DNA of 43,297 nt from Bacteroidales bacterium (GTDB lineage Bacteria; Bacteroidota; Bacteroidia; Bacteroidales; PWNQ01). The translations under genes were made by a program, and so were the position numbers. The stretch spans positions 1 through 43,297 of the forward strand of contig JAIPBW010000023.1 of assembly GCA_021738505.1 (NCBI GenBank). Direction: 5' to 3'. Below are positions 32,746 through 42,354 of the stretch, piece by piece; position 1 is the first letter of the stretch; each line of letters begins with the position of its first letter. The notes beneath the pieces were generated by a model. That model had not been told where the DNA came from. It searched no databases and saw only the letters and a list, made by a program, of their open reading frames with translations.

Positions 32746-33738
32746 ATGAGTAAGAAACTAATCTATACCTTTATATTTTTTCTTTCGGGGATTATTATGG
32801 CCTTTGGTCAACAGGATTCCCGGTTAAACTTCAGACCTTTTGCTGACATGTATGAAAATCCGGCTGCTCTTGTAAACAAAAGACAATGGCAGGGTATCGT
32901 AAATTACAGGAATAGTATGCCCGGCTTTCAGGACGGGGCACAAACTTTTTATTTTGGTATTGGTGGGCCTGTTGGAATGTATAAATCAAATTCAAATGTT
33001 ACATACAGACATGCGTATACCCGCAAAAAGATAGCCCGCCATGCTTTAGGGGCTTATGTGGTGCAGGATAATTTTGGTCATATTGGTTATAATTCGTATA
33101 TCGTAAATTATGCTCAACGGTTTCCGATTTCCGGGAGTTATTCATTTTCACTGGGTGTTGGTTTTGGGTTGTATGATTATCAGGTGTATAGTGATAAACT
33201 GAGAGTAAAATACAGCAATGATCCGACGTATTATCAATATTTAAATGAACACGATCAATTTTTGTTGGGTGATTTAAATCTGGGAATCGAATTCTCAGGC
33301 CCAAACTTTCGTCTGGGTTTTGCAACGAAACATTTGGCCAATAATAAAGTTAAATTTAGGGATACTCCGGATTATGCTTCACTAAATGAAACCTACACGG
33401 GATTTGCCAAAGCGACGTTTGATGTAAAAGATAATATTGTTATGGTACCCGGAATTAATGGGGTTTATACACAGGGGATACCTTATGATTTGAAAATAAG
33501 TGCTCCGTTTGTGTTCCACGAAATGTTTATGGCAGGGATTGGTTATTCTTTGAATAAAAGTGTTTCTGTAGAAACAGGACTTTATAAAGGCGGGCTTTTT
33601 ATAGGCTATTCTTTTACGATCAATACATCAGAACTGCATTCCTTTTCCGATCTTGCTCACCAGGTTGCTGTAGGTTATGTGCTTCCCTTTACACCAGATG
33701 CCAGAGATAAGTTTTCTATTGGGGAAGCTTTGTTTTAG
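32746..33738 (+). CDS. PorP/SprF family T9SS-associated outer membrane protein
   Basis: 330 residues. The signal peptide ends IIMAFGQ (about 21), followed by QQDSRLNFRPFADMYENPAALVNKRQWQGIV, the family's typical opening with 'NPA'. The remainder is a predicted beta barrel of alternating strands (FSLGVGFGLYDYQVY, GLFIGYSFTIN). In known cases (SprF with SprB) such proteins are needed to secrete or attach a partner with a type B sorting domain. It starts three bases after exactly such a gene, so the pairing is expected. A 6-pair hairpin at 33750-33764 follows the stop but lacks a long T tract. Confidence 0.9.
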   Translation: MSKKLIYTFIFFLSGIIMAFGQQDSRLNFRPFADMYENPAALVNKRQWQGIVNYRNSMPGFQDGAQTFYFGIGGPVGMYKSNSNVTYRHAYTRKKIARHALGAYVVQDNFGHIGYNSYIVNYAQRFPISGSYSFSLGVGFGLYDYQVYSDKLRVKYSNDPTYYQYLNEHDQFLLGDLNLGIEFSGPNFRLGFATKHLANNKVKFRDTPDYASLNETYTGFAKATFDVKDNIVMVPGINGVYTQGIPYDLKISAPFVFHEMFMAGIGYSLNKSVSVETGLYKGGLFIGYSFTINTSELHSFSDLAHQVAVGYVLPFTPDARDKFSIGEALF

Positions 33739-33895
33739 CCTATAGAAGTGTCTTTACTAAAGACTTATCATAATCCAGACAAAAAACAGACACGGCTAAA
33801 TCAGTTTTTATTGGTCTGAAGATCAGCATATAAAGAAGTTATTTAAAAACGATCCGATTTATCAGGACTTGTACGAAGGCTATTGATATTCCTTT

Positions 33896-33903
33896 TATTT
33901 TTG
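33896..33903 (+). promoter_or_regulatory. -7 promoter box (TATTTTTG) of the endonuclease I gene
   Basis: Matches TAnnTTTG, 20 bases before the ATG at 33924. This separates the nuclease gene from the PorP/SprF operon. Confidence 0.55.
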
Positions 33904-33923
33904 TAACCGTTAAAAATTCTATT

Positions 33924-35720
33924 ATGTCAAAATACAAAGCCCTATTACTGGGAATAAGCCTTCTCTTCGTCTTTTCCTTAAGTACGGCACAAACGATCAG
34001 TGTATCCGTCTCCAGTTTGGATTTTGAAGAGGTATATCCGGGATTTCATTCCCGGGTTCAAACCTATACGGTATCTGCTACAAATCTCAGCACTGACTTA
34101 ACCATAACCAGTCCGCAGGGATTTCTTATTTCGGGGAACTGTTCCTCCGGTTATGCTGCTAATCTGGTGCTGTCAAACAGCGGAGGGAATATTTCAACCC
34201 AAAAGATTTATGTGAAGTTTTATCCTCAATCTTCCGGAACATTTTCCGGAGCGATTATGCATGAATCAACAGGAGCATCCACGGAAACCATAAGTCTTAA
34301 TGAAACAACCGGTTCATTTTCACTTCCGCAAAATTACTACAGTACGGCCACGTCAACCGGAGCAGCATTAAAAACGGAATTGTTTAATATCATCAAAGGG
34401 CATAATGTTCAGAGTTATAATGCACTCTGGTCGCACTATCAGAGTACGGATGCAAAGCCCAACGGAAAAGTATGGGATATGTACACCGACAATGGCGGCT
34501 GTGAAACGAATGGGGTTGAGTTTACTTTCAGTAGCGATCAATGTGGTAATTATGGTGCTGAAGGAGACTGCTATAACCGGGAACATAGCTTTCCCAAAAG
34601 CTGGTTTAATGACGGAAGCCCAATGAACACCGACTTATATCATGTTGTTCCTACAGATGGCTACAACAATGGGATGCGGGCGAATTATCCTTACGGAGAA
34701 GTAAGTTCAGCCGGTTATCTTACAGACAATGGCAGTAAACGCGGCTACAATAATGTGGGCAGTGCATATACCGGTCGTGTGTTTGAGCCTGCTGATATTT
34801 ACAAAGGTGATTTTGCCCGTATCTACTTTTATATGGCAACGCGATATGAAAATCAAATTAATGGCTGGGAAAGCAATTCAGGAAGTGCTGATGCCATTTT
34901 AGACGGAACTTCTTTTCCTGTCTTTGAACAGTGGCAGCTGGATATGCTCGTTAACTGGCATAAGCAAGACCCTGTCAGTCAAAAAGAAATCGAACGAAAT
35001 AATGAGATTTTCGCTATCCAGGGAAACCGGAATCCTTTTGTTGATCATCCGGGTTATGTGTATAAAGTTTGGGGAAATGAGATATCAGTAAAACCCGAAC
35101 CTGATAGTTTCCCTTCCGCCTTCACAGCAACAGCCATTAGTGATGAAGAAATCCAAATAACCTGGACCGATGCATCAGGAACAATAGAACCGGACGGGTA
35201 TATGATAAAGGCAAATTTAAACGGTAATTTTAGCGTGCCTGCAGACGGAAATCAAAATGCACAAGATGCGGACTTAAGCGATGGAGAAGCATTGGTTTAT
35301 GTTAATCAGGGCATCGAAAGTTATACCTTTTCCAATCTGGATGCTGAAACGATTTATTATGTTAAAACCTGGGCATATTCTAACTCAGCATCCAATATTA
35401 ATTTTAAGACAGACACGGTAGCACCTCAGGATACGGCTAAAACTCAGGCTGATAATACTTCTGTTTATCAGAGAGATCACCAAAATATTTTTGATCCTCC
35501 GCTAATAAAAGATGGAAAGATTTGCATCAATAAACACTCAAATGAGGCGATGACAGTTCATGTATACTCCATCACAGGACAAAAACTGAAACAACAAGAA
35601 GTAAATGAGCAAGGATCTGTTAAAATAGCTTTTCCGGAAAAAACAACACATTTGTTACTAATTACTATTTCTGCAGAATCCGGTGTCTGGACATTCAAGC
35701 GGCTGATAAATAATAAATAA
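33924..35720 (+). CDS. Secreted endonuclease I with T9SS type A-like C-terminus
   Basis: 598 residues. The signal peptide ends LSTAQ (about 23). An Ig-like domain covers about 25-130 (SVSSLDFEEVYPG ... GAIMHESTGASTETISL). The endonuclease I domain (about 138-384) has CYNREHSFPKSWF with catalytic His221, TDLYHVVPTDGYNN, FEPADIYKGDFARIYFYMATRY, and ERNNEIFAIQGNRNPFVDHP. It should cleave DNA, with a role in nutrient scavenging outside the cell. A fibronectin III-like domain (about 396-508) and a type A-like sorting domain (about 525-598, VHVYSITGQKLKQQ) follow; the last is less standard, lacking 'YPNP'. It shares its Ig-like and FN3-like modules with the next gene. Confidence 0.92.
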   Translation: MSKYKALLLGISLLFVFSLSTAQTISVSVSSLDFEEVYPGFHSRVQTYTVSATNLSTDLTITSPQGFLISGNCSSGYAANLVLSNSGGNISTQKIYVKFYPQSSGTFSGAIMHESTGASTETISLNETTGSFSLPQNYYSTATSTGAALKTELFNIIKGHNVQSYNALWSHYQSTDAKPNGKVWDMYTDNGGCETNGVEFTFSSDQCGNYGAEGDCYNREHSFPKSWFNDGSPMNTDLYHVVPTDGYNNGMRANYPYGEVSSAGYLTDNGSKRGYNNVGSAYTGRVFEPADIYKGDFARIYFYMATRYENQINGWESNSGSADAILDGTSFPVFEQWQLDMLVNWHKQDPVSQKEIERNNEIFAIQGNRNPFVDHPGYVYKVWGNEISVKPEPDSFPSAFTATAISDEEIQITWTDASGTIEPDGYMIKANLNGNFSVPADGNQNAQDADLSDGEALVYVNQGIESYTFSNLDAETIYYVKTWAYSNSASNINFKTDTVAPQDTAKTQADNTSVYQRDHQNIFDPPLIKDGKICINKHSNEAMTVHVYSITGQKLKQQEVNEQGSVKIAFPEKTTHLLLITISAESGVWTFKRLINNK

Positions 35721-35793
35721 AGATGACAGACTAATTTCTGCTCTTTTTAACCATAACTTAATCTTTTTTTGTAAAACCTGTCGGAAAATTATG

Positions 35794-35801
35794 TAAATTT
35801 G
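35794..35801 (+). promoter_or_regulatory. -7 promoter box (TAAATTTG) upstream of the choice-of-anchor gene
   Basis: Matches TAnnTTTG with TTTG at 35768-35771, 22 bases away. It gives a leader of roughly 95 bases before the ATG at 35902. Confidence 0.45.
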
Positions 35802-35901
35802 TTATATGATCTGATTATGAAAATAATGCAGGTTAAAATATAATATGTTTAAATATCTTCTATAAAATAATAAGGTGATAATAACTTAAAATTTAGGACC
35901 A

Positions 35902-38535
35902 ATGACACAAAAAAATTATCCTGTTGCTTTGGCTGTTCTTCTGGCACTAGTGCTTGGAACAATGACAAAGCTAAATGCGCAAAATGTCTTCTGGAATGAA
36001 GACTTCTCGGACTCTCTACAATATAATGTTACCCTGGGAGCAGTAGGAAATGATGGCACGAGCGATTATTTTCATCGTACGGATGGCTCGAATATCAACA
36101 AAACCTATAATGGGGTAACAGGATATTTCTTTGCCGGACAAGATATTGATGATAGTGGATGGAACGGAAGTGCCAGCCCTTCTCAATTAATCTGGGCCGG
36201 AATTGATATTACCGGAAAAACAAACCTGGAATTCACCGGAATGTTTGGGGAAGTTTTCGATTCACCCGGAGATATTGATGACAATGATTATTTATATCTG
36301 GAATATCGAATTGATAATGGATCATGGGATACGCTTATTGCATTTCGTAATGACGGATCTCAATATAACTCGAATTTTTATGAAGACACAAATTTAGATG
36401 GCATTGGCGATGGTGACTCAATTTCCGACGGCAACATGCATTCATTTACAAAGCAGATTGTCCAAACCGGAGATAGTATTGCCTTGCGATTCACGGCGGC
36501 TGTAAGTTCCGGTGATGAGGATTTTGCAATTGATGAGTTTGAACTGGCTGAAAGCGGAACCACACCGGCTCCGGTTACTTTTCTCTGGGATGAAGGTTTT
36601 GATAATGACCTGAGCGGTATTGACACTGTTAATGTGCTTGGAGCCCAATCATGGATACAAGATTCCTATAGCGGGACCAGTTATGCAAAAATGAGCGGAT
36701 ATAGTGGTAGCGCCATGCCTAATGAAGACTGGCTTATCTCCCCGGCAATGGACCTTAGTAACTTCAATACAGCTAAAATGGTCTTCAGGGAAGCCATTAA
36801 TTATGAGTCAGCTACAATAAATGACAGGGAAGAAGTTTATGTGTCTACAAACTATAATGGAGACCCGTCAGCAGCAACCTGGACCGAACTGACGGTTACT
36901 AGCCGTGCCGGAGGCAGCAGCTGGACATTTGTGGAAGTCGATACGATAGATTTGTCTTCTTATCTGGGGAATTCCAATGTTCATGTCGCCTTTAAATATA
37001 CTTCCGACGCTAGTTCAGCCGGAACATGGGAGATTGATTATGCACAAGTTTTCGGAGAGACAGCAGCAAGCGTACCTTCCGTGTCATTGTCCACACAATC
37101 CATATCCGGCCTGGAATATACCGAAGGCAATGGCCCTTCGACAGCAGATACTTTCATGATTTCTGCTACCGACATTCAGGATAGTGTAGTTCTTGCCTCT
37201 TCAGGCAATTTTGAATTAAGTCTGAACTCTATGCTTACTTTTTCCGATACACTTATTCTTGATGATACAGCCGGAGTCTTTTCCAATATAGAAGTGAACG
37301 TGCGATTAAAATCCGGTTTGGCGGCTGATGTATATTCAGGCAACATTAAAGTAAGTACCAGCGGGATGTCGGATAAAAACATTAGCCTTAGCGGTGAGGT
37401 GAAAACACCTCCGAATCCGAATGAATTGTGGTTCGAAGATTTCAAACCGGATCTTGCCGGTATTGACACGGTTAGCGTTGTAGGTCCGCAAGTATGGGAA
37501 CACGGAAGTTATGGTTCCGACAACAACTGCGCTGTAATGAATGGATATGACGGAAGTGCCAATGCGAATGAAGACTGGTTGATATCTCCTGTTATGGATT
37601 TTTCCTCACAGAATAATATAAAAATGGCTTTTTCTGAAGCGATCAATTATGAGTCGGGGAATGTCAATGATCGGGAAGAAATATATGTTTCTCTGGATTA
37701 TGCCGGAGACCCGACAGCAGCAACCTGGACAGAACTCAGTGTAACAGGTCGGGCTGCAGGTGACTCCTGGTCTTTTGTCGATGTTGATACTGCTGACCTC
37801 TCAGCCTATGCCGGCGAGCCCAGCGTTACAATCGGTTTTAAATATACTTCGGATACCACCTCAGCGGCAACATGGGAAATTGACCATGTAAATGTTTTTA
37901 TCGAGCCTTTAGCAAACGAACCTTCATCGCATGTTAGCTTGTTTGAAGCTGCTGCCACAGACTCTACTATCGTAGATGTTACCTGGAGCGATGTTTCGGA
38001 TGCTGACGGATATCTGATAAAAATGAGCGAAAATGGATACTCCTCTATTTCAGCTCCCGTGGACGGAACGCCCGAGCAAGATGATACGGATTATTCGGAT
38101 GGAAATGGAGTAATTAATGTTGCCCAGGGCACTGAATTTTATGCCTTTGACAGCTTGAAATCCAACACGGAATATGCTTTCATGATCTGGCCTTATGCCA
38201 ACTCCGGGGTGAATATTGACTACAAAACGGATGGAACTGTGCCTCAGGATACAGCTATGACTCCGCAAAGCACAACCGGAATAAATGAAAATTCAGACCT
38301 TCAGCTAATTTCACGACCCTATGTTGATAATCAGATGCTAACATTTGAAATGAACATTAAAGGTAAAGCAAAAATAAACCTTTACAACCTCAACGGGCAA
38401 ATTGTTCGCTCTAAACTGGTTGCTAATGGGCTGGATGAACAGGTGGAAATTCCTGTAGGTGATATTAAAACCAGAATGTTTATTTTGAGCATTGAAGCTG
38501 AAAATAATCGCAGTGTCTATAAAATCATTCATTAA
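35902..38535 (+). CDS. Secreted protein with duplicated choice-of-anchor J domains and T9SS type A-like C-terminus
   Basis: 877 residues. The signal peptide ends TKLNAQ (about 27). Domain order: an N-terminal jelly-roll-like unit (about 28-218, with DFAIDEFELAE); a choice-of-anchor J domain (about 228-386, NEDWLISPAMDLS ... FKYTSDASSAGTWEIDY); an Ig-like spacer (about 390-500); and a second anchor J domain (about 508-667, NEDWLISPVMDFS ... FKYTSDTTSAATWEIDH). A fibronectin III-like domain (about 678-790) and a sorting-like C-terminus (INLYNLNGQIVRS) follow. The two anchor J domains are near-repeats, evidence of internal duplication. It is probably a surface binding protein, with no catalytic motif seen. 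A strong terminator follows. Confidence 0.9.
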   Translation: MTQKNYPVALAVLLALVLGTMTKLNAQNVFWNEDFSDSLQYNVTLGAVGNDGTSDYFHRTDGSNINKTYNGVTGYFFAGQDIDDSGWNGSASPSQLIWAGIDITGKTNLEFTGMFGEVFDSPGDIDDNDYLYLEYRIDNGSWDTLIAFRNDGSQYNSNFYEDTNLDGIGDGDSISDGNMHSFTKQIVQTGDSIALRFTAAVSSGDEDFAIDEFELAESGTTPAPVTFLWDEGFDNDLSGIDTVNVLGAQSWIQDSYSGTSYAKMSGYSGSAMPNEDWLISPAMDLSNFNTAKMVFREAINYESATINDREEVYVSTNYNGDPSAATWTELTVTSRAGGSSWTFVEVDTIDLSSYLGNSNVHVAFKYTSDASSAGTWEIDYAQVFGETAASVPSVSLSTQSISGLEYTEGNGPSTADTFMISATDIQDSVVLASSGNFELSLNSMLTFSDTLILDDTAGVFSNIEVNVRLKSGLAADVYSGNIKVSTSGMSDKNISLSGEVKTPPNPNELWFEDFKPDLAGIDTVSVVGPQVWEHGSYGSDNNCAVMNGYDGSANANEDWLISPVMDFSSQNNIKMAFSEAINYESGNVNDREEIYVSLDYAGDPTAATWTELSVTGRAAGDSWSFVDVDTADLSAYAGEPSVTIGFKYTSDTTSAATWEIDHVNVFIEPLANEPSSHVSLFEAAATDSTIVDVTWSDVSDADGYLIKMSENGYSSISAPVDGTPEQDDTDYSDGNGVINVAQGTEFYAFDSLKSNTEYAFMIWPYANSGVNIDYKTDGTVPQDTAMTPQSTTGINENSDLQLISRPYVDNQMLTFEMNIKGKAKINLYNLNGQIVRSKLVANGLDEQVEIPVGDIKTRMFILSIEAENNRSVYKIIH

Positions 38536-38557
38536 TGAACTATTGAAATATTTTTCC

Positions 38558-38588
38558 AAAAGCCCTGTATATAAAATGCAGGGCTTTT
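38558..38588 (+). terminator. Strong rho-independent terminator
   Basis: AAAAGCCCTG (38558-38567) pairs perfectly with CAGGGCTTTT (38579-38588) around an 11-base loop and runs into T6. It ends the anchor J gene transcript. Confidence 0.9.
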
Positions 38589-38641
38589 TTAGTGTTTGCT
38601 GATAAATTCTTGTTTGCTTCATGATTATCTATTTCTTTTTA

Positions 38642-38649
38642 TAGCTTTG
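38642..38649 (+). promoter_or_regulatory. -7 promoter box (TAGCTTTG) of the DUF3307 gene
   Basis: Matches TAnnTTTG, 17 bases before the ATG at 38667. Confidence 0.55.
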
Positions 38650-38666
38650 CAGAAAAGTTTAATATT

Positions 38667-39050
38667 ATGATCGAAAAAGTGATTTATATCCTGATTGCAC
38701 AGGGCGTTGGTGATCATCTGTTACAGGGGCCCCAATTGGACAAGTGGAAGCGTGATAGCTTAAAATATTTACTGGCACATACCGCTTTGTATTCCATAGC
38801 TTTGTTGCCGCTTTCTTTCTTCTTGCTGGGTTTTGATACTACAACAGCTGCTTATTACTTTCTGGTAAATTTTGTTCTTCATGCCGGGATTGATTTTTTT
38901 ACCGGAAAATTAAAAAAACGATACTGGCAGAAAAATGAAAAGGCCTATTTTTCCGTAGCCGGGATCGATCAGTTAGCACATATTGTTATTATGCTTTTAA
39001 CTTATGTATATTTTGCTACAGGCAGTTTGAATCTACAAGCTATTAGCTAA
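38667..39050 (+). CDS. DUF3307 integral membrane protein
   Basis: 127 residues with about four hydrophobic helices. The family pattern is visible: an early AQGVGDHLLQGPQLDKWKR, with conserved Asp and Gln in 'D-x-x-x-Q', and HAGIDFFTGKLKKRYW. The third region has IDQLAHIVIMLLTYVYFA with a conserved His. DUF3307 proteins are small inner-membrane proteins of unknown function. It has its own promoter, a terminator ahead and about 135 bases before porZ, so it appears to stand alone. Confidence 0.85.
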   Translation: MIEKVIYILIAQGVGDHLLQGPQLDKWKRDSLKYLLAHTALYSIALLPLSFFLLGFDTTTAAYYFLVNFVLHAGIDFFTGKLKKRYWQKNEKAYFSVAGIDQLAHIVIMLLTYVYFATGSLNLQAIS

Positions 39051-39185
39051 TCAAAGCTTGACATTGAATGCTTGTAAAGGCAGTTATAACTGATCTACAT
39101 TTAATGCATCAATAACAGAAGTGAAGTTAAATGCAATAAAATAAAGACGAAATAGTTATAATCTAAACGATTTATTTTTTTGATT

Positions 39186-41525
39186 ATGGGGAAACTCCGC
39201 TTCTTTTTGATATTTCTTATCACCCAAATATTGTTTACTACTGCTGCTTTTTCGCAGGGTATAAGCATCGGACAATGGAGAGAGCATCTGCCTTATGCTC
39301 AGGGTAAAAGCATCACAGCATCAGATGATAAAGTTTTTTGCGCAACAGAATATTCTGTTTTTGCTTATAAAAAAGCGGATAATAGTCTTGTTTATTATAA
39401 TACCATCAATGGATTGTCTGATGTGGGGGTTTCCGTGATCAATTATCATAAGCCGACTGAAACGCTTGTGATTGGATACAAAAACGCCAATATTGATTTA
39501 ATCACAAAATCTGGCCGTGTCATCAATCTTTCAGATATCTACAGAAAAAGTATAACCGGAAATAAGACCATCAATGAGATTACATTTGAAGGCAATCTGG
39601 CTTATCTGGCATGTGGGTTTGGAATTGTATCGATGGATATGGAGAAACAAGAGATCCGTGATACATATATTATTGGGCCTGCCGCAACTTATTTGAACAT
39701 AAATGATATTGCTGTCAGGGATACGGCCATCTATGCTGCAACTGCTGAAGGTCTCTATTTTGCTGATGATTACCAGAATGTAAATCTACTGGACTATCGC
39801 TCCTGGCAAAAAGATACATCCTTAATGAAACCCAATGCTCCTTATAGAGAGGTTGCCTTTTTTCAGGATTTTATGTTTCTCATTGATGATTATGGAAATC
39901 CCGAAGGCGATACGGTTTATCTAAGAGAAAATAAAACCTGGGACTACTTTGATACCACCGAGGTAAAGAATTTCCATAATATCTATACATCTCAGGATCA
40001 AATGTTGTTGGTCTCCAGAGGAGACATTGATTTCTTTGACTCATCGTTAAATATGACACGGAGGATTTATACCTATGTAGACAGATCATTAAATGCACGG
40101 GATGTATTGATTGATGATCAAGAGGAGATCTGGATAGCAGATCATTCCGTAGGAATGGTACGAAGTAAAAAAGCATGGCATTTCGATATTATTACTCCGG
40201 ATGGCCCACGGTTTATCAATTCTACAGCAATGGCCTATGGTGCCGGAAACATCTGGGTTGCTACCGGAGGAGTAGATGTTTCCTGGAATAACCAATACCG
40301 GATCTTCGGAGTAGCTAATTTTGCGGACGGAGACTGGGATGCTTATTATTATGGTAATGAACCGGCCTTTGATACGATCTTTGATATCATGGATGTTGCC
40401 GTAGACCCTGCGGATGGGGATCACGTTTTTGCCGGTAGCTGGGGGAAAGGGATTGTTGAAATGAAAGAGGGCAAAGTGGTTAAAGTGTATACGGATAAAA
40501 ATAGTCCTGTTCAACCGAGACCCGAATATTATTTTATGGGAATTGCCGGGTTGACATTTGATAATAACAAAAATTTATGGGCAACGAACTCTTATGTAGG
40601 GGATGGCTTGTTGATGAAAACTCCGGACGGCAAATGGAAATCTTTCGACTTGAGACCTGCTTCCGGCTCGAATGAGCTTGGGGATTTGGTGATCGATGAA
40701 TATGACCAGAAATGGATAATTGTGCCCAGAAGCGGAGGCCTGGTCGTGTTTAATGATAACAACACCTATGATATACCCGGCGATGATCAGGTAAAAAGAC
40801 TTTCCAATACCGAAGGGAACGGAAATCTGCCTTCCACAGGAGTTCGTGCTATAGCCAAAGACCATGATGGTGAAATTTGGGTCGGCACAAATAAAGGAAT
40901 TGCTGTTTTTTATTCCCCGGGAAATGTGTTTTCAAACCGGAATTTTGATGCCCAGCAGATTTTTATCCCCCGAAACGATGGTACCAACACAGGGACATTT
41001 TTGCTGGAAACCGAAACGGTTACAGAAATACTCGTTGATGGGGCCAATCGAAAATGGATAGGCACAGCCAAAGCAGGTTTATTTTTAATGTCACCGGAAG
41101 GACGAGAAGAAATCCATCATTTTACCAGGGATAATTCCCCTCTGTTATCCGATAATATTACCAGCCTGACAATGAATGACCAAACCGGGGAGTTGTTTGT
41201 AGGAACCGATCAGGGAATTATTTCTTTCCGCACGGAAGCTACCGGAGGCGGACAAGAGCATAATGATGTGTATGCTTATCCTAACCCTGTTCCGCCGGAA
41301 TACAATGGTAAGATTGCTGTAAAGGGATTGGTGAGGGATGCCAATGTAAAGATTACAGATGTGTCCGGAAATTTGATATATCAGACAATTGCCAAAGGAG
41401 GGCAAGCCATCTGGAATGGGAAGAACTTTGATGGCGAAAGAGCTCATTCAGGCGTGTATCTGGTATTTTCTTCTAATGAAGATGGTGAGGAAACCATGGT
41501 CACCAAAATTTTGCTTGTGCGCTAA
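39186..41525 (+). CDS. porZ: Type IX secretion system protein PorZ
   Basis: 779 residues from the ATG at 39186; an upstream in-frame TTG at 39180 lies next to a T-rich promoter-like sequence. The signal peptide ends TTAAFSQ (about 24). The opening ISIGQWREHLPYAQGKSITASDDKVFCATEYSVFAY is the typical start of PorZ beta-propellers. The repeats after it (IWVATGG, LWATNSYVGDGLLM, IWVGTNKGIAVF, RKWIGTAKAGLFLM, LFVGTDQGIISF) form two propellers. The C-terminus is a type A sorting domain (VYAYPNPVPPEYNG ... HSGVYLVFSSNEDG). PorZ belongs to the surface attachment complex that delivers A-LPS to T9SS cargo. recO follows 45 bases later; I recall this pairing as common in the phylum. Confidence 0.9.
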   Translation: MGKLRFFLIFLITQILFTTAAFSQGISIGQWREHLPYAQGKSITASDDKVFCATEYSVFAYKKADNSLVYYNTINGLSDVGVSVINYHKPTETLVIGYKNANIDLITKSGRVINLSDIYRKSITGNKTINEITFEGNLAYLACGFGIVSMDMEKQEIRDTYIIGPAATYLNINDIAVRDTAIYAATAEGLYFADDYQNVNLLDYRSWQKDTSLMKPNAPYREVAFFQDFMFLIDDYGNPEGDTVYLRENKTWDYFDTTEVKNFHNIYTSQDQMLLVSRGDIDFFDSSLNMTRRIYTYVDRSLNARDVLIDDQEEIWIADHSVGMVRSKKAWHFDIITPDGPRFINSTAMAYGAGNIWVATGGVDVSWNNQYRIFGVANFADGDWDAYYYGNEPAFDTIFDIMDVAVDPADGDHVFAGSWGKGIVEMKEGKVVKVYTDKNSPVQPRPEYYFMGIAGLTFDNNKNLWATNSYVGDGLLMKTPDGKWKSFDLRPASGSNELGDLVIDEYDQKWIIVPRSGGLVVFNDNNTYDIPGDDQVKRLSNTEGNGNLPSTGVRAIAKDHDGEIWVGTNKGIAVFYSPGNVFSNRNFDAQQIFIPRNDGTNTGTFLLETETVTEILVDGANRKWIGTAKAGLFLMSPEGREEIHHFTRDNSPLLSDNITSLTMNDQTGELFVGTDQGIISFRTEATGGGQEHNDVYAYPNPVPPEYNGKIAVKGLVRDANVKITDVSGNLIYQTIAKGGQAIWNGKNFDGERAHSGVYLVFSSNEDGEETMVTKILLVR

Positions 41526-41554
41526 TAAATTTACCCGATTCGCAAAAGGAATAC

Positions 41555-41562
41555 TAACTTTG
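41555..41562 (+). promoter_or_regulatory. -7 promoter box (TAACTTTG) of recO
   Basis: Matches TAnnTTTG and ends eight bases before the ATG at 41571. It implies a separate, nearly leaderless recO transcript besides read-through from porZ. Confidence 0.5.
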
Positions 41563-41570
41563 TTGCTGTT

Positions 41571-42305
41571 ATGAGTGAACTCCGGAAAATGAAAGGTATT
41601 TACCTGCATAAAGTAAGATATTCCGACCATAGTGCGATAGCCAAAGTTTATACTAATGAAGCCGGAATGCAAAGCTTTATTATCCGCGGTCTTGGTAATT
41701 CGTCCAAAAACAAGAAGAATGGGCTCCTGCAACCTTTAACGCTACTCGATATGGTCGTTTATGTTAATCCTAAGAGGGACATCCATCACATCAAAGAGAT
41801 TAGCCTGGCTTATCATTTTAAAAATTTGCAGCAAAAAGATTTTGTGAAATCATCAATTGCGATCTTTATAAATGAATTGATTTATAATAGCATAAAAGAG
41901 GAAGAAAAAAATCAGGCGCTTTTTGATTTCCTTCAGAATTCCATCCAATATCTTGATCTGATTGAGCAGGGATACCTTAATTTTCATTTGTTTTTTGCAA
42001 TTCAGTTTACGAAATATTTGGGCTTTTTCCCGGCCTATGAGCAAGAGACCACCAATGGTTTTTTTGATTTACGTGAGGGTAAATTTGTGCCAAATGAGCC
42101 GTTCCATCCGGATTATATGGATACACTGAAATCGGGAGTGTTTAAAGAACTTTTGGTGCAGGAATATTCCGGGTTAGCCGGTTTTCACATAACGAATCAA
42201 CAGCGCAGGGATTTACTGAATGATATCTTGTATTATTATTCTATACATCTGCAGGGATTCGGAAATATTAAATCACATCAGATACTTGAAACGGTATTAT
42301 CTTGA
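41571..42305 (+). CDS. recO: DNA repair protein RecO
   Basis: 244 residues, a normal length. The N-terminal OB-fold begins MKGIYLHKVRYSDHSAIAKVYTNEAGMQSFIIRG, typical of RecO. The all-alpha C-terminal part has YLNFHLFFAIQFTKYLGFFPAY and ends with helices (RRDLLNDILYYYSIHL). The zinc-binding cysteines of some RecO proteins are absent, which I recall as usual in Bacteroidota. RecO helps RecR and RecF load RecA on SSB-coated DNA. A second in-frame ATG at 41589 would begin MKGIYL and could be the true start. Confidence 0.9.
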   Translation: MSELRKMKGIYLHKVRYSDHSAIAKVYTNEAGMQSFIIRGLGNSSKNKKNGLLQPLTLLDMVVYVNPKRDIHHIKEISLAYHFKNLQQKDFVKSSIAIFINELIYNSIKEEEKNQALFDFLQNSIQYLDLIEQGYLNFHLFFAIQFTKYLGFFPAYEQETTNGFFDLREGKFVPNEPFHPDYMDTLKSGVFKELLVQEYSGLAGFHITNQQRRDLLNDILYYYSIHLQGFGNIKSHQILETVLS

Positions 42306-42324
42306 ATTTGCCCGTTTTTTACCT

Positions 42325-42332
42325 TAATTTTG
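42325..42332 (+). promoter_or_regulatory. -7 promoter box (TAATTTTG) of the BtuF-like gene
   Basis: Matches TAnnTTTG, with a TTG at 42302-42304 placed 20 bases before it. The ATG at 42355 follows 22 bases after the box. Confidence 0.6.
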
Positions 42333-42354
42333 TTGGGTTTAAAATACATTAACT

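Noticed and set aside
33750-33764. Hairpin GTCTTT-ACT-AAAGAC after the PorP/SprF gene
   Set aside because: Only six pairs, mostly A-T, and no T tract follows, so I do not call it a terminator.
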